In this document: piece by piece, positions 7,501 to 17,087 of the stretch
How positions within the stretch are numbered: position 1 is the stretch's first letter
How the letters are laid out: the number at the start of each line of letters is the position of its first letter
NCBI RefSeq assembly: GCF_963580165.1
Contig: NZ_CAUZLM010000008.1
Location: 1 to 64,000, forward strand
Direction: 5' to 3'
DNA from: Fructobacillus evanidus
GTDB lineage: Bacteria > Bacillota > Bacilli > Lactobacillales > Lactobacillaceae
Length of the DNA: 64,000 nt
The notes under the pieces: generated by a model
Told to the model about the DNA's origin: nothing
The model's database searches: none
The model's input: the letters and a program-made list of their open reading frames with translations, nothing else
Translations under genes and position numbers: made by a program

Positions 7501-8964
7501 TTAGTCTGTCTTCAAGGCGCTTTCAATCTGCTTTTGAATATCAGCTGCCTGGATAAACGTCCGATGACGAACAGGTCGCTGGAACAAATCCTTCAATTGG
7601 TCAGGAATTTGTGTTTTGGTTGCTGCTGCCAAAGCAGTCAAGCCACCTTCACCACCAACAACTTCTTCGCCAAGTGCCTCAAGAACCGTTTGTGGGAACT
7701 TATAGGGGCTAGCAGTTGCGGCCAAAAGGGTCTGGTGACCATCGTCATGGTATTGATGAACCGCCACGGCCGTGTGCGGATCAATCAAATAACCAGAAGA
7801 TAGGAACGTCTTTCGTATCGTTTCTTCTACCTGTTCTTGATTAGTCCAACCAGCAGAAAACTTCGCTAAACCAGATCTCGTTTTTTCTGCCAATTGATAC
7901 TGGCCTTGACTTTGCAAGTCTGCCATATCTTTTTTGATCAAATCAGCATCCTGACCGCCAGCAAAGTACAAGAGACGCTCTAAGTTTGACGACACCAAAA
8001 TATCCATAGCCGGCGCATTCGTCACCTTGAAGTCACGGTTTTTATTATATACCCCTGTTTGGAATAATTCTGTTAAAACATGATTTTCGTTCGAAGCGAC
8101 CGTAAAATCAGCCACCGGCAAACCGATTTGACTAGCATAGTAGGCTGCTAACATGTTCCCAAAGTTACCAGTTGGGACAAGTACGTCAATTTCTTCACCA
8201 GGCTTAATCTGACCTTTTTCAATCAATTGGCCATAGCCGTAAAAATAATAGACGATTTGTGGAACCAAACGACCGATGTTAATTGAGTTCGCTGAAGAAA
8301 TTTGAATATCTTCTTCCTTTAAAAAAGTAGCAAAATCAGAATCGCCCAAAAGACGCTTAACCGCCTGCTGGGCATCATCAAAGTTCCCTTCTATCCCGTA
8401 AACATAAGTATTTTTTCCGGGTTCAGAGACCATTTGCTGGCGCTGGATGTCCGAAACTCCAACCTGTGGGTACAAAACTGCAATTTTTGTACCAGGTACA
8501 TCTGCAAATCCAGCCATTGCTGCAGTACCAGTATCACCGGAGGTCGCCGTTAAGATGGCAATCTCCTTATCAAGGCCTTCCTTCTTAGCCGCTGCAATCA
8601 CTAAGTGAGGCAAGGCCTGAAGGGCAATATCTTTGAAGGCCAATGTCGGACCATGAAAAAGCTCCAAATAGTGCAAATTGTTCCCAGCATCTTTGACCGG
8701 CACAATTTTATCGGTATCCCATTGGCTACCATAAGCTGCCTGTACAACGGCTTGAATCTCTGCTTTTGTAAAATCAGGCAAAAAAGCAGCAAAAATTTCA
8801 GTCGCCAAATCCTGGTAGGATTGTTGACCGATGGTCTTTAAATCCAAGTTCAAAGTCGGCCACTGATTTGGCACGTACAAACCACCATCCGGTGCTAAGC
8901 CCTGGAGGATGGCCTGGGCGGCAGAAACAGCAGGGGCTTCTCCCCGGGTCGAGACATATTCCAT
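7501..8964 (-). CDS. thrC: Threonine synthase
   Basis: This PLP enzyme converts O-phospho-homoserine to threonine. The 487-aa form belongs to the longer class (as in E. coli and yeast), starting YVSTRGEAPAVSAAQAIL and carrying the PLP lysine in GPTLAFKDIALQ. Further motifs are TSGDTGTAA and the phosphate-binding VPTGNFGNM. I start it at the ATG at 8964, seven bases behind GAAGGAG, not at the ATG seven codons upstream that overlaps that site. It is divergent from hom and heads the thrC-asd unit. Confidence 0.94.
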   Translation of the reverse strand: MEYVSTRGEAPAVSAAQAILQGLAPDGGLYVPNQWPTLNLDLKTIGQQSYQDLATEIFAAFLPDFTKAEIQAVVQAAYGSQWDTDKIVPVKDAGNNLHYLELFHGPTLAFKDIALQALPHLVIAAAKKEGLDKEIAILTATSGDTGTAAMAGFADVPGTKIAVLYPQVGVSDIQRQQMVSEPGKNTYVYGIEGNFDDAQQAVKRLLGDSDFATFLKEEDIQISSANSINIGRLVPQIVYYFYGYGQLIEKGQIKPGEEIDVLVPTGNFGNMLAAYYASQIGLPVADFTVASNENHVLTELFQTGVYNKNRDFKVTNAPAMDILVSSNLERLLYFAGGQDADLIKKDMADLQSQGQYQLAEKTRSGLAKFSAGWTNQEQVEETIRKTFLSSGYLIDPHTAVAVHQYHDDGHQTLLAATASPYKFPQTVLEALGEEVVGGEGGLTALAAATKTQIPDQLKDLFQRPVRHRTFIQAADIQKQIESALKTD

Positions 8965-8999
8965 GACGTACTCCTTCAATCTCATTGATTTCTAATGAT

Positions 9000-9008
9000 A
9001 TTATAACA
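9000..9008 (-). promoter_or_regulatory. thrC promoter (extended -10)
   Basis: The minus strand reads TGT-TATAAT about 35 nt before the thrC ATG. No good -35 lies 17 bp upstream, so it looks like an extended -10 promoter. Confidence 0.5.
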
Positions 9009-9094
9009 AAAACATTCCTTTTTAGGCGGGAAAATGGTAAAGTTAATAGGAAATTATCCTTACTTGACAGTAAAAAACGATAGAAGGAGTCATC

Positions 9095-10345
9095 ATGGAA
9101 GTTAAGATTGGCCTTTTTGGCTTAGGAACAGTTGGGATGGGCTTGTTAACCATCTTAGAGGAACAAAAAGAAAAAATCAGTGCAAATACTGGTTTAGACC
9201 TGACCGTAAAAACCGCGATGGTCTCTTCTTTAACCAAGGACCGCCCTGGTTTAGACCCCACCATCCAACTGACCACCGACCCAAAGGACATCTTAGATGA
9301 TCCAGAAATTGATTTGGTTGTCGAAGTTGCCGGTGGTCCTGGCTCCGCTAAAAACTGGATTAAGTCCGCTTTGGCAAGTAAAAAGCCGGTTATTACAGCC
9401 AATAAGGACCTGATTGCGACCGCTGGAGAAGAACTCCTTGACTTAGCAAACAAAGCGCAGGTGCCCCTCTTATACGAAGCAGCCGTTGCCGGTGGGATTC
9501 CAATTATCGGTACCCTACGTGAATATTTCCGCACCGATACAATCCGCTCGTTAGCTGGGATTGTGAACGGCACAACCAACTATATGTTGACCCAAATGGC
9601 CGATAATGACCTTTCTTACGAAACTGCCCTAAAGCAAGCACAAGACTTAGGATTTGCCGAAGCGGACCCCACAAATGATGTCGCTGGCTACGATGCTGCT
9701 TACAAGGCCATCATCTTGGCCCGCCTGGTCTTTGGATTGGAAGCCAGATTAAAAGACATTCAAATTACCGGTATTCAGAAGATTACCGATGAGGATATCG
9801 CTGCCGTTAAAACACTTGGTGGCCAACTCAAGCTTCTTTTCCGCATCGATCAAATCAGTGCCGATTCAGTAGTCGTTATCGTTGCTCCCCAGGTTGTGCT
9901 ACCACAATCGCCTCTGTCACAGGTTCACAATGAGAATAATGCTATTGCAGTAAACAGTGATAACCTTGGTCAAACGCTTTTCTATGGCCCTGGGGCTGGT
10001 GCACGCCCAACGGCCCAAGCCGTCTTAGCCGATATTTTGGCTGCCGCAACGGCACCAAAGGACGCTAAGCAACCGTTGCCAGAAAGGAAAATGACATTAG
10101 CTGGCGAACGAGCTCAAGCCTATTGCTGGATTCTGAATACAACTGGTGCAAACAGTGTCAGCCAAGACACCAAGGACGAACTCCGTTCGTTGATTGTTCG
10201 TCAAGCCAGCCACGAAAATAACCGTCTTGGCTCTCAGCTCGTCCTTTATACCAAAGAAATGTCCAAAGATCAGCATGACGCCCTTCTTGACGCCTTAACA
10301 ACTAATCGGACATTAGCAAAGGAGTTTGTGATTTATCCATGCTAA
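9095..10345 (+). CDS. hom: Homoserine dehydrogenase
   Basis: The enzyme reduces aspartate semialdehyde to homoserine. The 416-aa protein has the NAD(P)-binding loop GLGTVGMGL (residues 8-16), ITANKDL, and the substrate motif GIVNGTTNYML. The catalytic Asp/Lys pair lies in DVAGYDAAYKAI. A C-terminal ACT-like regulatory part is present from about residue 340, consistent with threonine feedback. The ATG follows GAAGGAG. It overlaps thrB by 7 bp (ATGCTAA), so the two are translationally coupled. Confidence 0.95.
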   Translation: MEVKIGLFGLGTVGMGLLTILEEQKEKISANTGLDLTVKTAMVSSLTKDRPGLDPTIQLTTDPKDILDDPEIDLVVEVAGGPGSAKNWIKSALASKKPVITANKDLIATAGEELLDLANKAQVPLLYEAAVAGGIPIIGTLREYFRTDTIRSLAGIVNGTTNYMLTQMADNDLSYETALKQAQDLGFAEADPTNDVAGYDAAYKAIILARLVFGLEARLKDIQITGIQKITDEDIAAVKTLGGQLKLLFRIDQISADSVVVIVAPQVVLPQSPLSQVHNENNAIAVNSDNLGQTLFYGPGAGARPTAQAVLADILAAATAPKDAKQPLPERKMTLAGERAQAYCWILNTTGANSVSQDTKDELRSLIVRQASHENNRLGSQLVLYTKEMSKDQHDALLDALTTNRTLAKEFVIYPC

Positions 10346-11220
10346 CCATCACTGTACCCGCAAGTTCTGCCAATCTTGGTCTTGGTTTTGATTGTCTTGG
10401 ACTTGCATTAAACCTTAATTTAACCGTAACCGTTGGTCCAAAAACTGATACTTGGCAAGTGGATCACCCATTTGGCGCAGATATTCCAAACGATGAAACC
10501 AATCTCATTGTTCAAACTGCTCGACTCGTTGATCCAGATATTACACCCCACCAACTAATCGTTAAAAGTGACATTCCACTGGCTCGTGGTCTTGGGTCTT
10601 CCTCATCAGCATTAGTGGCCGGTCTTTTCTTGGGGCACTACTTAGTCGATCAAACGATTGATCGTCACCAAGTTCTGCAAGAAGCAGCAGCCCTTGAAGG
10701 CCACCCTGATAATGTGGCGCCAACTATTTTAGGTGGCCTACAATTAACAGACGATAACCAAAATGGCGTACAAGCCACTACCCTTCCACTACCAAAAAAT
10801 TTGGTCGCGGTTACCTTTATTCCGGACTACCCATTAAAAACAGCGGAAGCAAGGGCAGCTTTGCCTGCAAACTTACCGCTCAAAACGGCCGTTCACCAAA
10901 GTCAACACCTTGCCAACTTGGTTGCCGCTTGCTACTTAGGTGACCAAAAGCGATTAATGGATTTAGTAGAAGAAGATCAAATGCATGAACCCTACCGGGC
11001 TGATTTAGCACCAGAATTTTTACAAATTCGTGCTTTAGCACACAGCCTTGACCTAGCCGGGACATACCTGTCGGGAGCTGGACCGACAGTTGTCTCAATA
11101 GTTGAACGAGGACACGCTGACCAGTTACTTGAAGCCATTAATGGTCTCAAGCTGAACGGCACAGCAACCATTTTAGCTGTCCAACACACCGGTGCCACCC
11201 TCACAGGTTCATTGGACTAA
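10339..11220 (+). CDS. thrB: Homoserine kinase
   Basis: This GHMP-family kinase phosphorylates homoserine for threonine synthase. The 293-aa sequence starts with PASSANLGLGFDCLGLAL, has the ATP-binding motif PLARGLGSSSSALVAGL at about residues 81-97, and the C-terminal GTYLSGAGPTVVS. The start codon overlaps the hom stop. Together with asd, hom, thrC and lysC this gives every dedicated step from aspartate to threonine within 6.3 kb. Confidence 0.95.
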   Translation: MLTITVPASSANLGLGFDCLGLALNLNLTVTVGPKTDTWQVDHPFGADIPNDETNLIVQTARLVDPDITPHQLIVKSDIPLARGLGSSSSALVAGLFLGHYLVDQTIDRHQVLQEAAALEGHPDNVAPTILGGLQLTDDNQNGVQATTLPLPKNLVAVTFIPDYPLKTAEARAALPANLPLKTAVHQSQHLANLVAACYLGDQKRLMDLVEEDQMHEPYRADLAPEFLQIRALAHSLDLAGTYLSGAGPTVVSIVERGHADQLLEAINGLKLNGTATILAVQHTGATLTGSLD

Positions 11221-11245
11221 AGGCACACATTCTGTTTTGATTTAT

Positions 11246-11277
11246 GAAAGGAGTGCCGATTTCTTACCGGCAGTATT
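11246..11277 (+). promoter_or_regulatory. lysC ribosome binding site with intervening hairpin
   Basis: A strong GAAAGGAG (11246-11253) lies 24 nt from the ATG, too far for normal initiation. Directly after it, TGCCG (11254-11258) and CGGCA (11268-11272) can pair around a 9-nt loop. That leaves only GTATT before the ATG. Folding would bring the Shine-Dalgarno to a normal 5-nt distance. Confidence 0.5.
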
Positions 11278-12627
11278 ATGAAAGTAACAAAATTCGGCGG
11301 TTCCTCTTTAGCAACTGGAGCCCAGTTTGAACGCGTCATCGATATTTTAAATCAGGACGAAAGCCGGCAGGTTATCGTGACCTCCGCCCCTGGTAAGGCA
11401 AAAGAATTTCCAATCAAAGTCACCGACCTCTTGATTCGCTATGCCAACGAAACTATCAACGATGAGGATGCTACTGAAACGGTCTTAGCGTTAAAGGAAC
11501 GCTATCAGACCATTGCCGACCACTTTAACCTCGACCAAGAGGTTTTCCAAACGATTCCTGACCAAATTGACCAATTGGCAAATCATCATTATCGCTCTTA
11601 CTCTTATTTGCGAGCTGCCTTTGCCGCCCATGGCGAGTATTTAAACGCGCAATTACTGACCTTGATTCTGCAAGCTAAAGGTGAAAAGGCAGTCTTCGTC
11701 GACCCAAAACAGCTTCATATGGAAACCGATGCAACAACCGCAACCCTAAATGAAAAAGCCACTTATCGAGACCTTGGCGCCTTTGAAATCAAAGATGATA
11801 CCCGTTATATTTTTCCTGGTTTCTTTGGTTACAATGACCGTGGCGAGATGGTTACCTTTTCTCGTGGCGGTTCCGACATCACCGGTGCGATTTTAGCTCG
11901 TGGCTTAATGGCAGAAGTCTATGAAAACTTTACAGACGTCTCTGCTATTTACGCCGTCAACCCCCGGTTGGTCAGTCACCCAGCAGCTATTAAGAACATG
12001 TCTTATAGTGAAATGCGAGAATTATCTTACGCTGGCTTTGCCGTCTTCCACGATGAAGCCATCATCCCGGCTATTCAAGCTCAGGTACCAATTAACGTTA
12101 AAAATACCAATGACCCAACTGCTCCGGGTACTTGGATTGGCCCAGCCGAACAAAATAAACCGGAACGCCGTGTAACAGGAATTGCCGCTTCAGACAACTT
12201 CTGTGCCCTTTACCTGCACCGGTATCTGTTAAACAAGGAAATCGGCTTCACTATGCGTATTCTAAAGATTTTGGACCGGCATGGCGTTCCTTACGAACAC
12301 ATGCCTTCTGGAATTGATGACTTGACGATTATCTTCAACAAGAAGAGTCTCAATAAAGAACAAATCGAACAAATCCAAACAGATATTGAGCGGGAATTGT
12401 CGCCCGATACAATGGCTTGGCATGATGACTTTGCCATTATCATGGTTGTCGGTCAAGGAATGATTAACCGTGTTGGTGCCTTTACCGAAATCGTTACACC
12501 ACTAAAGGACGCCGGTATTTCGTTGCAGATGGTGAACCAAGGTGCTTCTGAAATTTCAATTATGCTTGGTGTCGAATCCAAGGACGTTGATAACGCGGTC
12601 AAAGCCATTTATCACAACATCTTTTAA
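11278..12627 (+). CDS. lysC: Aspartate kinase
   Basis: The product phosphorylates aspartate, the first step of the pathway. The 449-aa monofunctional enzyme starts MKVTKFGGSSLA (the KFGGSS kinase motif), with FSRGGSDITGA for aspartate and ATP binding and two C-terminal ACT domains (about residues 300-449, MVVGQGMINRVGAFTEI) for allosteric control. It is 57 bp downstream of thrB and probably in the same transcript. Its translation signal is unusual, with a hairpin between Shine-Dalgarno and ATG. A strong terminator follows. Confidence 0.94.
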   Translation: MKVTKFGGSSLATGAQFERVIDILNQDESRQVIVTSAPGKAKEFPIKVTDLLIRYANETINDEDATETVLALKERYQTIADHFNLDQEVFQTIPDQIDQLANHHYRSYSYLRAAFAAHGEYLNAQLLTLILQAKGEKAVFVDPKQLHMETDATTATLNEKATYRDLGAFEIKDDTRYIFPGFFGYNDRGEMVTFSRGGSDITGAILARGLMAEVYENFTDVSAIYAVNPRLVSHPAAIKNMSYSEMRELSYAGFAVFHDEAIIPAIQAQVPINVKNTNDPTAPGTWIGPAEQNKPERRVTGIAASDNFCALYLHRYLLNKEIGFTMRILKILDRHGVPYEHMPSGIDDLTIIFNKKSLNKEQIEQIQTDIERELSPDTMAWHDDFAIIMVVGQGMINRVGAFTEIVTPLKDAGISLQMVNQGASEISIMLGVESKDVDNAVKAIYHNIF

Positions 12628-12642
12628 ATCAAAATTAGCTTA

Positions 12643-12680
12643 GGCAAGACCATTGCACCACGATGGTCTTGCCTTTTTTT
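12643..12680 (+). terminator. hom-thrB-lysC terminator
   Basis: GGCAAGACCAT and ATGGTCTTGCC form a long stem followed by seven T. Confidence 0.92.
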
Positions 12681-12725
12681 GCCCTCGGTCAAGTTAGACG
12701 GTTAAGGTTTGCAAATCACACAAAA

Positions 12726-12797
12726 AGAAGCCAAAACTTTTGGTAAGTTTGGCTTCTAATAGAAAAAAGCCGAACGGTTAAACCATTCAGCCTTTTT
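12726..12797 (-). terminator. Two successive hairpins downstream of the ylbF-like gene
   Basis: Nearest the gene, GCCGAACGGTT and AACCATTCAGC pair imperfectly, flanked by A-run and T-run on both sides (12763-12797). Beyond it AGAAGCCAAAAC and GTTTGGCTTCT make a second stem (12726-12757). The first looks like a bidirectional terminator. Confidence 0.65.
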
Positions 12798-12815
12798 CTG
12801 ATTTATTCGAACAAA

Positions 12816-13172
12816 TTAAGCTTGTTGTACCTTGGCGTATGACTCAGACACAGGCTTTGTCACGATTTCGTTGATTTCACCCAACAACGTGTTCAAAATC
12901 TGTTCTGCGGCCATCAAGTCCTTAATCTTGTCGTTTTCTTGGACTTGCTTAGCGACAGCATCCCATTCCTTTTCTTGGTCAGGAGTAGGTTGTTGCTGTG
13001 CTTGCATCATTTGTTGCACAGTCATTTGGATTGCCTGGAATTGCTTAAACAAATCCTTCGCAGCATCATCGCCTTGAACTGCGTCAAAGGCAGTTTGCCA
13101 TGACTTGTATTGATCAGTTTCGATCAAAACCTTAGCCATTTCGTTTGCGTTATCGTAAATGTTAACTGTCAT
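12816..13172 (-). CDS. YlbF/YmcA family protein
   Basis: The 118-aa, mostly helical protein matches the YlbF/YmcA (Com_YlbF) family: VNIYDNANEMAKVLIETDQYKSW, then FKQFQAIQMTVQQMMQAQQQ, and LLGEINEIVTKPVS at the end. In Bacillus, YlbF, YmcA and YaaT form a complex that guides RNase Y and affects competence and biofilm. In lactobacilli usually a single such gene is present and its role is open. I start at the ATG at 13172, behind AAAGGGAT, rather than the upstream in-frame ATG. It follows the PBP gene closely. Confidence 0.85.
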   Translation of the reverse strand: MTVNIYDNANEMAKVLIETDQYKSWQTAFDAVQGDDAAKDLFKQFQAIQMTVQQMMQAQQQPTPDQEKEWDAVAKQVQENDKIKDLMAAEQILNTLLGEINEIVTKPVSESYAKVQQA

Positions 13173-13221
13173 TATTATCCCTTTCAAATGCAAATCGGAG
13201 TAGTGAAATCACTAATAATTA

Positions 13222-15297
13222 CTATTTAAATGCTCCTGTAATAGTATCCCATACTTTAGCCGCACCAGCAACTGTGGTATTCACACCGTTACTAAAGTTA
13301 TTTGCTGCGTTCGTGAACCAATTTGATGATGAAGATGATGAAGTATTAGTATTGCTAGTGTTCGTTTGACTAGCGTCTGAAACACTAAAGTTATCACCTG
13401 TCGTATTTGGTAAAATTTGACCCAATGAAGTCTTCACGAAGTAACCAATTGTCCCCATCAAGCCGATTGGTAGAGAACTCGTATTGTCGCCTTCCAAACC
13501 TTCCCAAGAAACTTGAACGATATCCTTGGTATAGGCCACAGCCCATGAATCCTTTGAGGAGTTCGCATTGTTTGAATCATTAGGATTTTCAGTAGTTCCA
13601 GTTTTACCGGCAATCTTATAACCAGATGGTGCTGCACCCGTTCCAGTTCCGCTGGTATAAGTACCAAGCATCATTTTTGTCATATTATCCGCAACTGATT
13701 TTGAAATCACTTGCTTTTGAGTTACCTTTGGCTGAGCCACAATCACCTTGCCAGAAGAATCAACAATTTTGGTAATATAGTGGGCTTGTGACATCGTTCC
13801 ACCGTTTGCAAAAGCCGTATAGGCGGACGCCATTTGAGATGGTGACACACCAGTCGTCAAACCACCAAGGGCCAAAGCATAGTTTTTATCTGCATCAACC
13901 AGTGGCAAGCCAAACTTTTTACCAGAGTCCCAACCAACATTTACACCTAACTTATTCAGCAAATAAACAGCTGGAATATTGTAAGAATGCTCTAAGGCCA
14001 CATACATTGGTACATCGGCCGTTTCGACATTCAGCGCATTATTTGGCGAATAATTATTCGTACCAAAGGTCATCTTCTTATTAGGTAACTTGGTATTGAT
14101 ACTGTAACCCGCTTCCAATGCTGGCGCATAAACAACCAAAGGCTTAATAATGGATCCGGGTTGCAATTGTGACTGAGTGGCACGGTTAAAGCCACGGAAA
14201 GTATGTTGGGTTTCACGGCCACCAATAACGGCTCGAACACCACCCGTCTTAGCATCTAAGACAATCGAAGCCGCCTGTGCCTGTGACTGATTTCCAAAGA
14301 GACTACTCTTCTGGAAATCATTTTGCATGTTTTCCTGGTCTTTTTGGTTCAGGGTTGTATAGATTTTATACCCCCGGTTCATGATGTCTTTTTCATCCAA
14401 ACCGTACTTATTGACGGCTTCGTTCATCACGGCATCAAAGAACCATGGATAATGATACGATTCATCACCCGTATAGTTGTCATGCAGCACAATGTCAGTT
14501 GCCTGAGCAGTCTTTTCCTGCTCCTTAGTCAGCTTCTTGTTTTCATACATTGTTTGCAAAACCAAATTTCTTCGAGCCTTCGATCGGTCTGGATTATCAA
14601 TTGGGTTAAATCCAGATGGATTCGTCAGCATACCGGCCAAAGTAGCTGCCTGTTCGGTTGTCAAGTCCTTGGCGTGAACACCAAAGTACTTCTCTGAAGC
14701 ATCTTCAACCCCCCAAACACCATGACCAAACCATGCATTATTCAGGTACATCGTCAAAATCTGATTTTTCGCATAAACCTGTTCAACTTGCATGGACAAG
14801 AAAATTTCTTTGGCTTTTCGAGTAAAGGTTTGCTCTTGAGTCAAATAGGCATTTTTTACCAGTTGCTGAGTAATCGTTGACCCACCACCAGAGATAACAT
14901 GTGAACCGGTCAAGCGGTTACGAACAAACAAGTATGCTGCTCGACCAAGGCCAGAAACGGAGAACCCGTGTTCCTTATAAAAGTTACGATCTTCAATCGA
15001 CAAAACGGCATCGCGCATGTTCTGTGAAATCTGATCATATTTAACATACGTACCCTTTTGCGAGTACAACGACCCAGCGTAGTTATTCGAACTATCGTAG
15101 ATATTCGTCGTTTGTGACAGTGATGATTCCAGTTTCTGTACGTGCGTCGTCTTGGCCATCGTCACTAAGTAGACTGAGGTCACTAAGAACAGCGACATAA
15201 AAATCAGAATCAGAAGTCGACCGATTTGATAGCGATTCCAAGTCGGGGCCGTTCGTTTCCAAAAGGCTGTATTTTTAAGTGAAAATTTTGCTTTCAT
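13222..15297 (-). CDS. Class A penicillin-binding protein (bifunctional)
   Basis: The 691-aa enzyme polymerises glycan strands and cross-links stem peptides outside the membrane. One membrane helix lies at about residues 25-45. The glycosyltransferase domain (GT51) has EDRNFYKEHG and GGGSTITQQLVKN. The transpeptidase domain has SIIK (SxxK), SYN (SxN) and KTGTTE (KTG). The tail from about residue 640 is Ser/Thr/Asn-rich and disordered. Length and layout fit the PBP2A/PBP1A types of lactobacilli. Start is the ATG at 15297 behind AAAGGA. Confidence 0.92.
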   Translation of the reverse strand: MKAKFSLKNTAFWKRTAPTWNRYQIGRLLILIFMSLFLVTSVYLVTMAKTTHVQKLESSLSQTTNIYDSSNNYAGSLYSQKGTYVKYDQISQNMRDAVLSIEDRNFYKEHGFSVSGLGRAAYLFVRNRLTGSHVISGGGSTITQQLVKNAYLTQEQTFTRKAKEIFLSMQVEQVYAKNQILTMYLNNAWFGHGVWGVEDASEKYFGVHAKDLTTEQAATLAGMLTNPSGFNPIDNPDRSKARRNLVLQTMYENKKLTKEQEKTAQATDIVLHDNYTGDESYHYPWFFDAVMNEAVNKYGLDEKDIMNRGYKIYTTLNQKDQENMQNDFQKSSLFGNQSQAQAASIVLDAKTGGVRAVIGGRETQHTFRGFNRATQSQLQPGSIIKPLVVYAPALEAGYSINTKLPNKKMTFGTNNYSPNNALNVETADVPMYVALEHSYNIPAVYLLNKLGVNVGWDSGKKFGLPLVDADKNYALALGGLTTGVSPSQMASAYTAFANGGTMSQAHYITKIVDSSGKVIVAQPKVTQKQVISKSVADNMTKMMLGTYTSGTGTGAAPSGYKIAGKTGTTENPNDSNNANSSKDSWAVAYTKDIVQVSWEGLEGDNTSSLPIGLMGTIGYFVKTSLGQILPNTTGDNFSVSDASQTNTSNTNTSSSSSSNWFTNAANNFSNGVNTTVAGAAKVWDTITGAFK

Positions 15298-15368
15298 CCG
15301 TTTTCCTTTAACCAACAGGGCTCATGCCTGCCGCATAACGCACAGGTGGTCACCGATAAAAAGAGTTT

Positions 15369-17060
15369 TTACATTTCCTTTGGTGCTTGCACACCAAGAA
15401 TTGAGAGTGCAATTGTCAAAGTCGTGGATACGGCCTTCACCAAAGCGAGACGACCATTCAAGTTTTCATCTTCTGCCAAAATCTTAGAATTAGCATAGTA
15501 CTTATTGAATGAGCGAGCCAGCGTTAATGCATATTTAGCAATCACTGATGGTTCGCGGTGGTCAAAAGCCCGCGCAACAGTATCAGGGAAATTCGCCAAA
15601 GTTGTCACAATGTCCCATGTTTGTGAATCATCGAGACTGATTTGCCCTTCGTCAACCACAACGCCAGCTTTCCGAAGGATTGATTGAGCCCGTGCATTCG
15701 TATACTGCACGTATGGTCCGGTATCCCCTTCAAAGCGAACGACTTCGCCAAGGTTAAAGTCAAAGTTGTTGGTCCGGTCATTCATCAAATCGTGGAAGAC
15801 CACCGCTCCAGCACCGACTTCTTCGGCAACCTGGTCTTTATTGGCCAAATCAGGATTTTTTTCGTTAATTTGTGAAAGAGCCAGCTCGTGGGCATCATCC
15901 AAAACATCCTTCAACAAGACAACGTCACCCTTACGAGTTGACATCTTCTTACCGTTAAAGGTAATCAAACCAAAGGAAATGTGTTCAACATCGTCCGCCC
16001 ATGGTAATCCAAGCAAAGTCAAAACAGCCTTTAATTGCACAAAGTGCTCACGCTGTTCGCCACCAACGACATACAAAGACTTCGCAAAATCATAAGTTTC
16101 CTTACGGTAAATGGCCGCTGCCAAATCACGAGTCATGTACAAAGTAGCACCATCAGTTCGCTTAATCATCGCTGGGGTCAAGTTCTCATTGATTGAGGAC
16201 AAGTCAACGATTTGCGCCCCTTGTGATTCCTGCAAGAGGTTCTTTGCTTCCAACATATCAACGACCTTATCCATCTTGTCGTTGTAGAAAGCTTCCCCAT
16301 TAAAGGAATCAAATTCGATGCCCAAGCGGTCATAAATTTCCGTAAATTCCTTCAATGATTCCTCACGGAACCAGGCCCATAAGCGCTTCGCCTCTGGGTC
16401 GCCATCTTCAAGCTTTTTAAACCAAGCACGACCCTCATCATCCAATGATGGGTCTTTCTTCGCCTTATCGTGGAATTCCACATAGTACTTCAAGAGAGTG
16501 GCAATTGGGTCGGCCTTAACTTCTTCTTCCGATCCCCATGTCTTATAAGCGTAAATCAGCTTACCAAACTGGGTTCCCCAGTCACCAAGATGGTTAATTT
16601 TAACTGGCTGGTAACCGTTTTCTTCAGCTAAGTTCGCCAAAGCATTGCCAATCACTGTTGAACGCAAGTGTCCCATTGACATTGGCTTAGCAATGTTTGG
16701 TGATGACATATCCAAAGCGATGTTTCGCCCCTGACCTCGGTCATTCTTTCCGTATTGGTCGCCAGCCGTCAAAACAGCAGTCAATGTCTCTTGTGTCATC
16801 GCCTTCTTATCCAAGAAGAAGTTGATGTAAGGGCCGGTTGCGACAACCTTTTCAAAGCCACTTTGGTCGATTTGTTCGACAAGGTCGGCTGCAATTTGCT
16901 GTGGGGCCTTCTTTAAGACCTTTGCCAAAGTAAAAGTTGGAAAGGCCAAGTCACCCATCTTAGTATCCTTGGGCGCTTCCACCTTGCTTGCGATTTCTTC
17001 AGCTGTCATGTCAGGTAGGACCGCCTGTAAGGCGGAAGTCACTGCTTGATTCGTTGCCAT
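15369..17060 (-). CDS. argS: Arginyl-tRNA synthetase
   Basis: ArgRS charges tRNA-Arg in the cytoplasm. The 563-aa protein has an N-terminal Add-1 domain, the class I signature SSPNIAKPMSMGHLRST (HIGH-like GHLR), and KKMSTRKGD (KMSKS-like). The C-terminal DALR anticodon-binding domain includes HREPSVIAKYALTLARSFNKYY. The ATG follows AAAGGAT. A T-box leader with antiterminator and terminator precedes it, so transcription should rise when tRNA-Arg is uncharged. Confidence 0.97.
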   Translation of the reverse strand: MATNQAVTSALQAVLPDMTAEEIASKVEAPKDTKMGDLAFPTFTLAKVLKKAPQQIAADLVEQIDQSGFEKVVATGPYINFFLDKKAMTQETLTAVLTAGDQYGKNDRGQGRNIALDMSSPNIAKPMSMGHLRSTVIGNALANLAEENGYQPVKINHLGDWGTQFGKLIYAYKTWGSEEEVKADPIATLLKYYVEFHDKAKKDPSLDDEGRAWFKKLEDGDPEAKRLWAWFREESLKEFTEIYDRLGIEFDSFNGEAFYNDKMDKVVDMLEAKNLLQESQGAQIVDLSSINENLTPAMIKRTDGATLYMTRDLAAAIYRKETYDFAKSLYVVGGEQREHFVQLKAVLTLLGLPWADDVEHISFGLITFNGKKMSTRKGDVVLLKDVLDDAHELALSQINEKNPDLANKDQVAEEVGAGAVVFHDLMNDRTNNFDFNLGEVVRFEGDTGPYVQYTNARAQSILRKAGVVVDEGQISLDDSQTWDIVTTLANFPDTVARAFDHREPSVIAKYALTLARSFNKYYANSKILAEDENLNGRLALVKAVSTTLTIALSILGVQAPKEM

Positions 17061-17087
17061 TGTATTATCCTTTTATTAAAAATTTCA

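Noticed and set aside
11244..11330. Possible 28-codon leader peptide upstream of and overlapping lysC
   Set aside because: No Shine-Dalgarno precedes its ATG, no Thr/Lys/Met codon run is present, and no attenuator follows.
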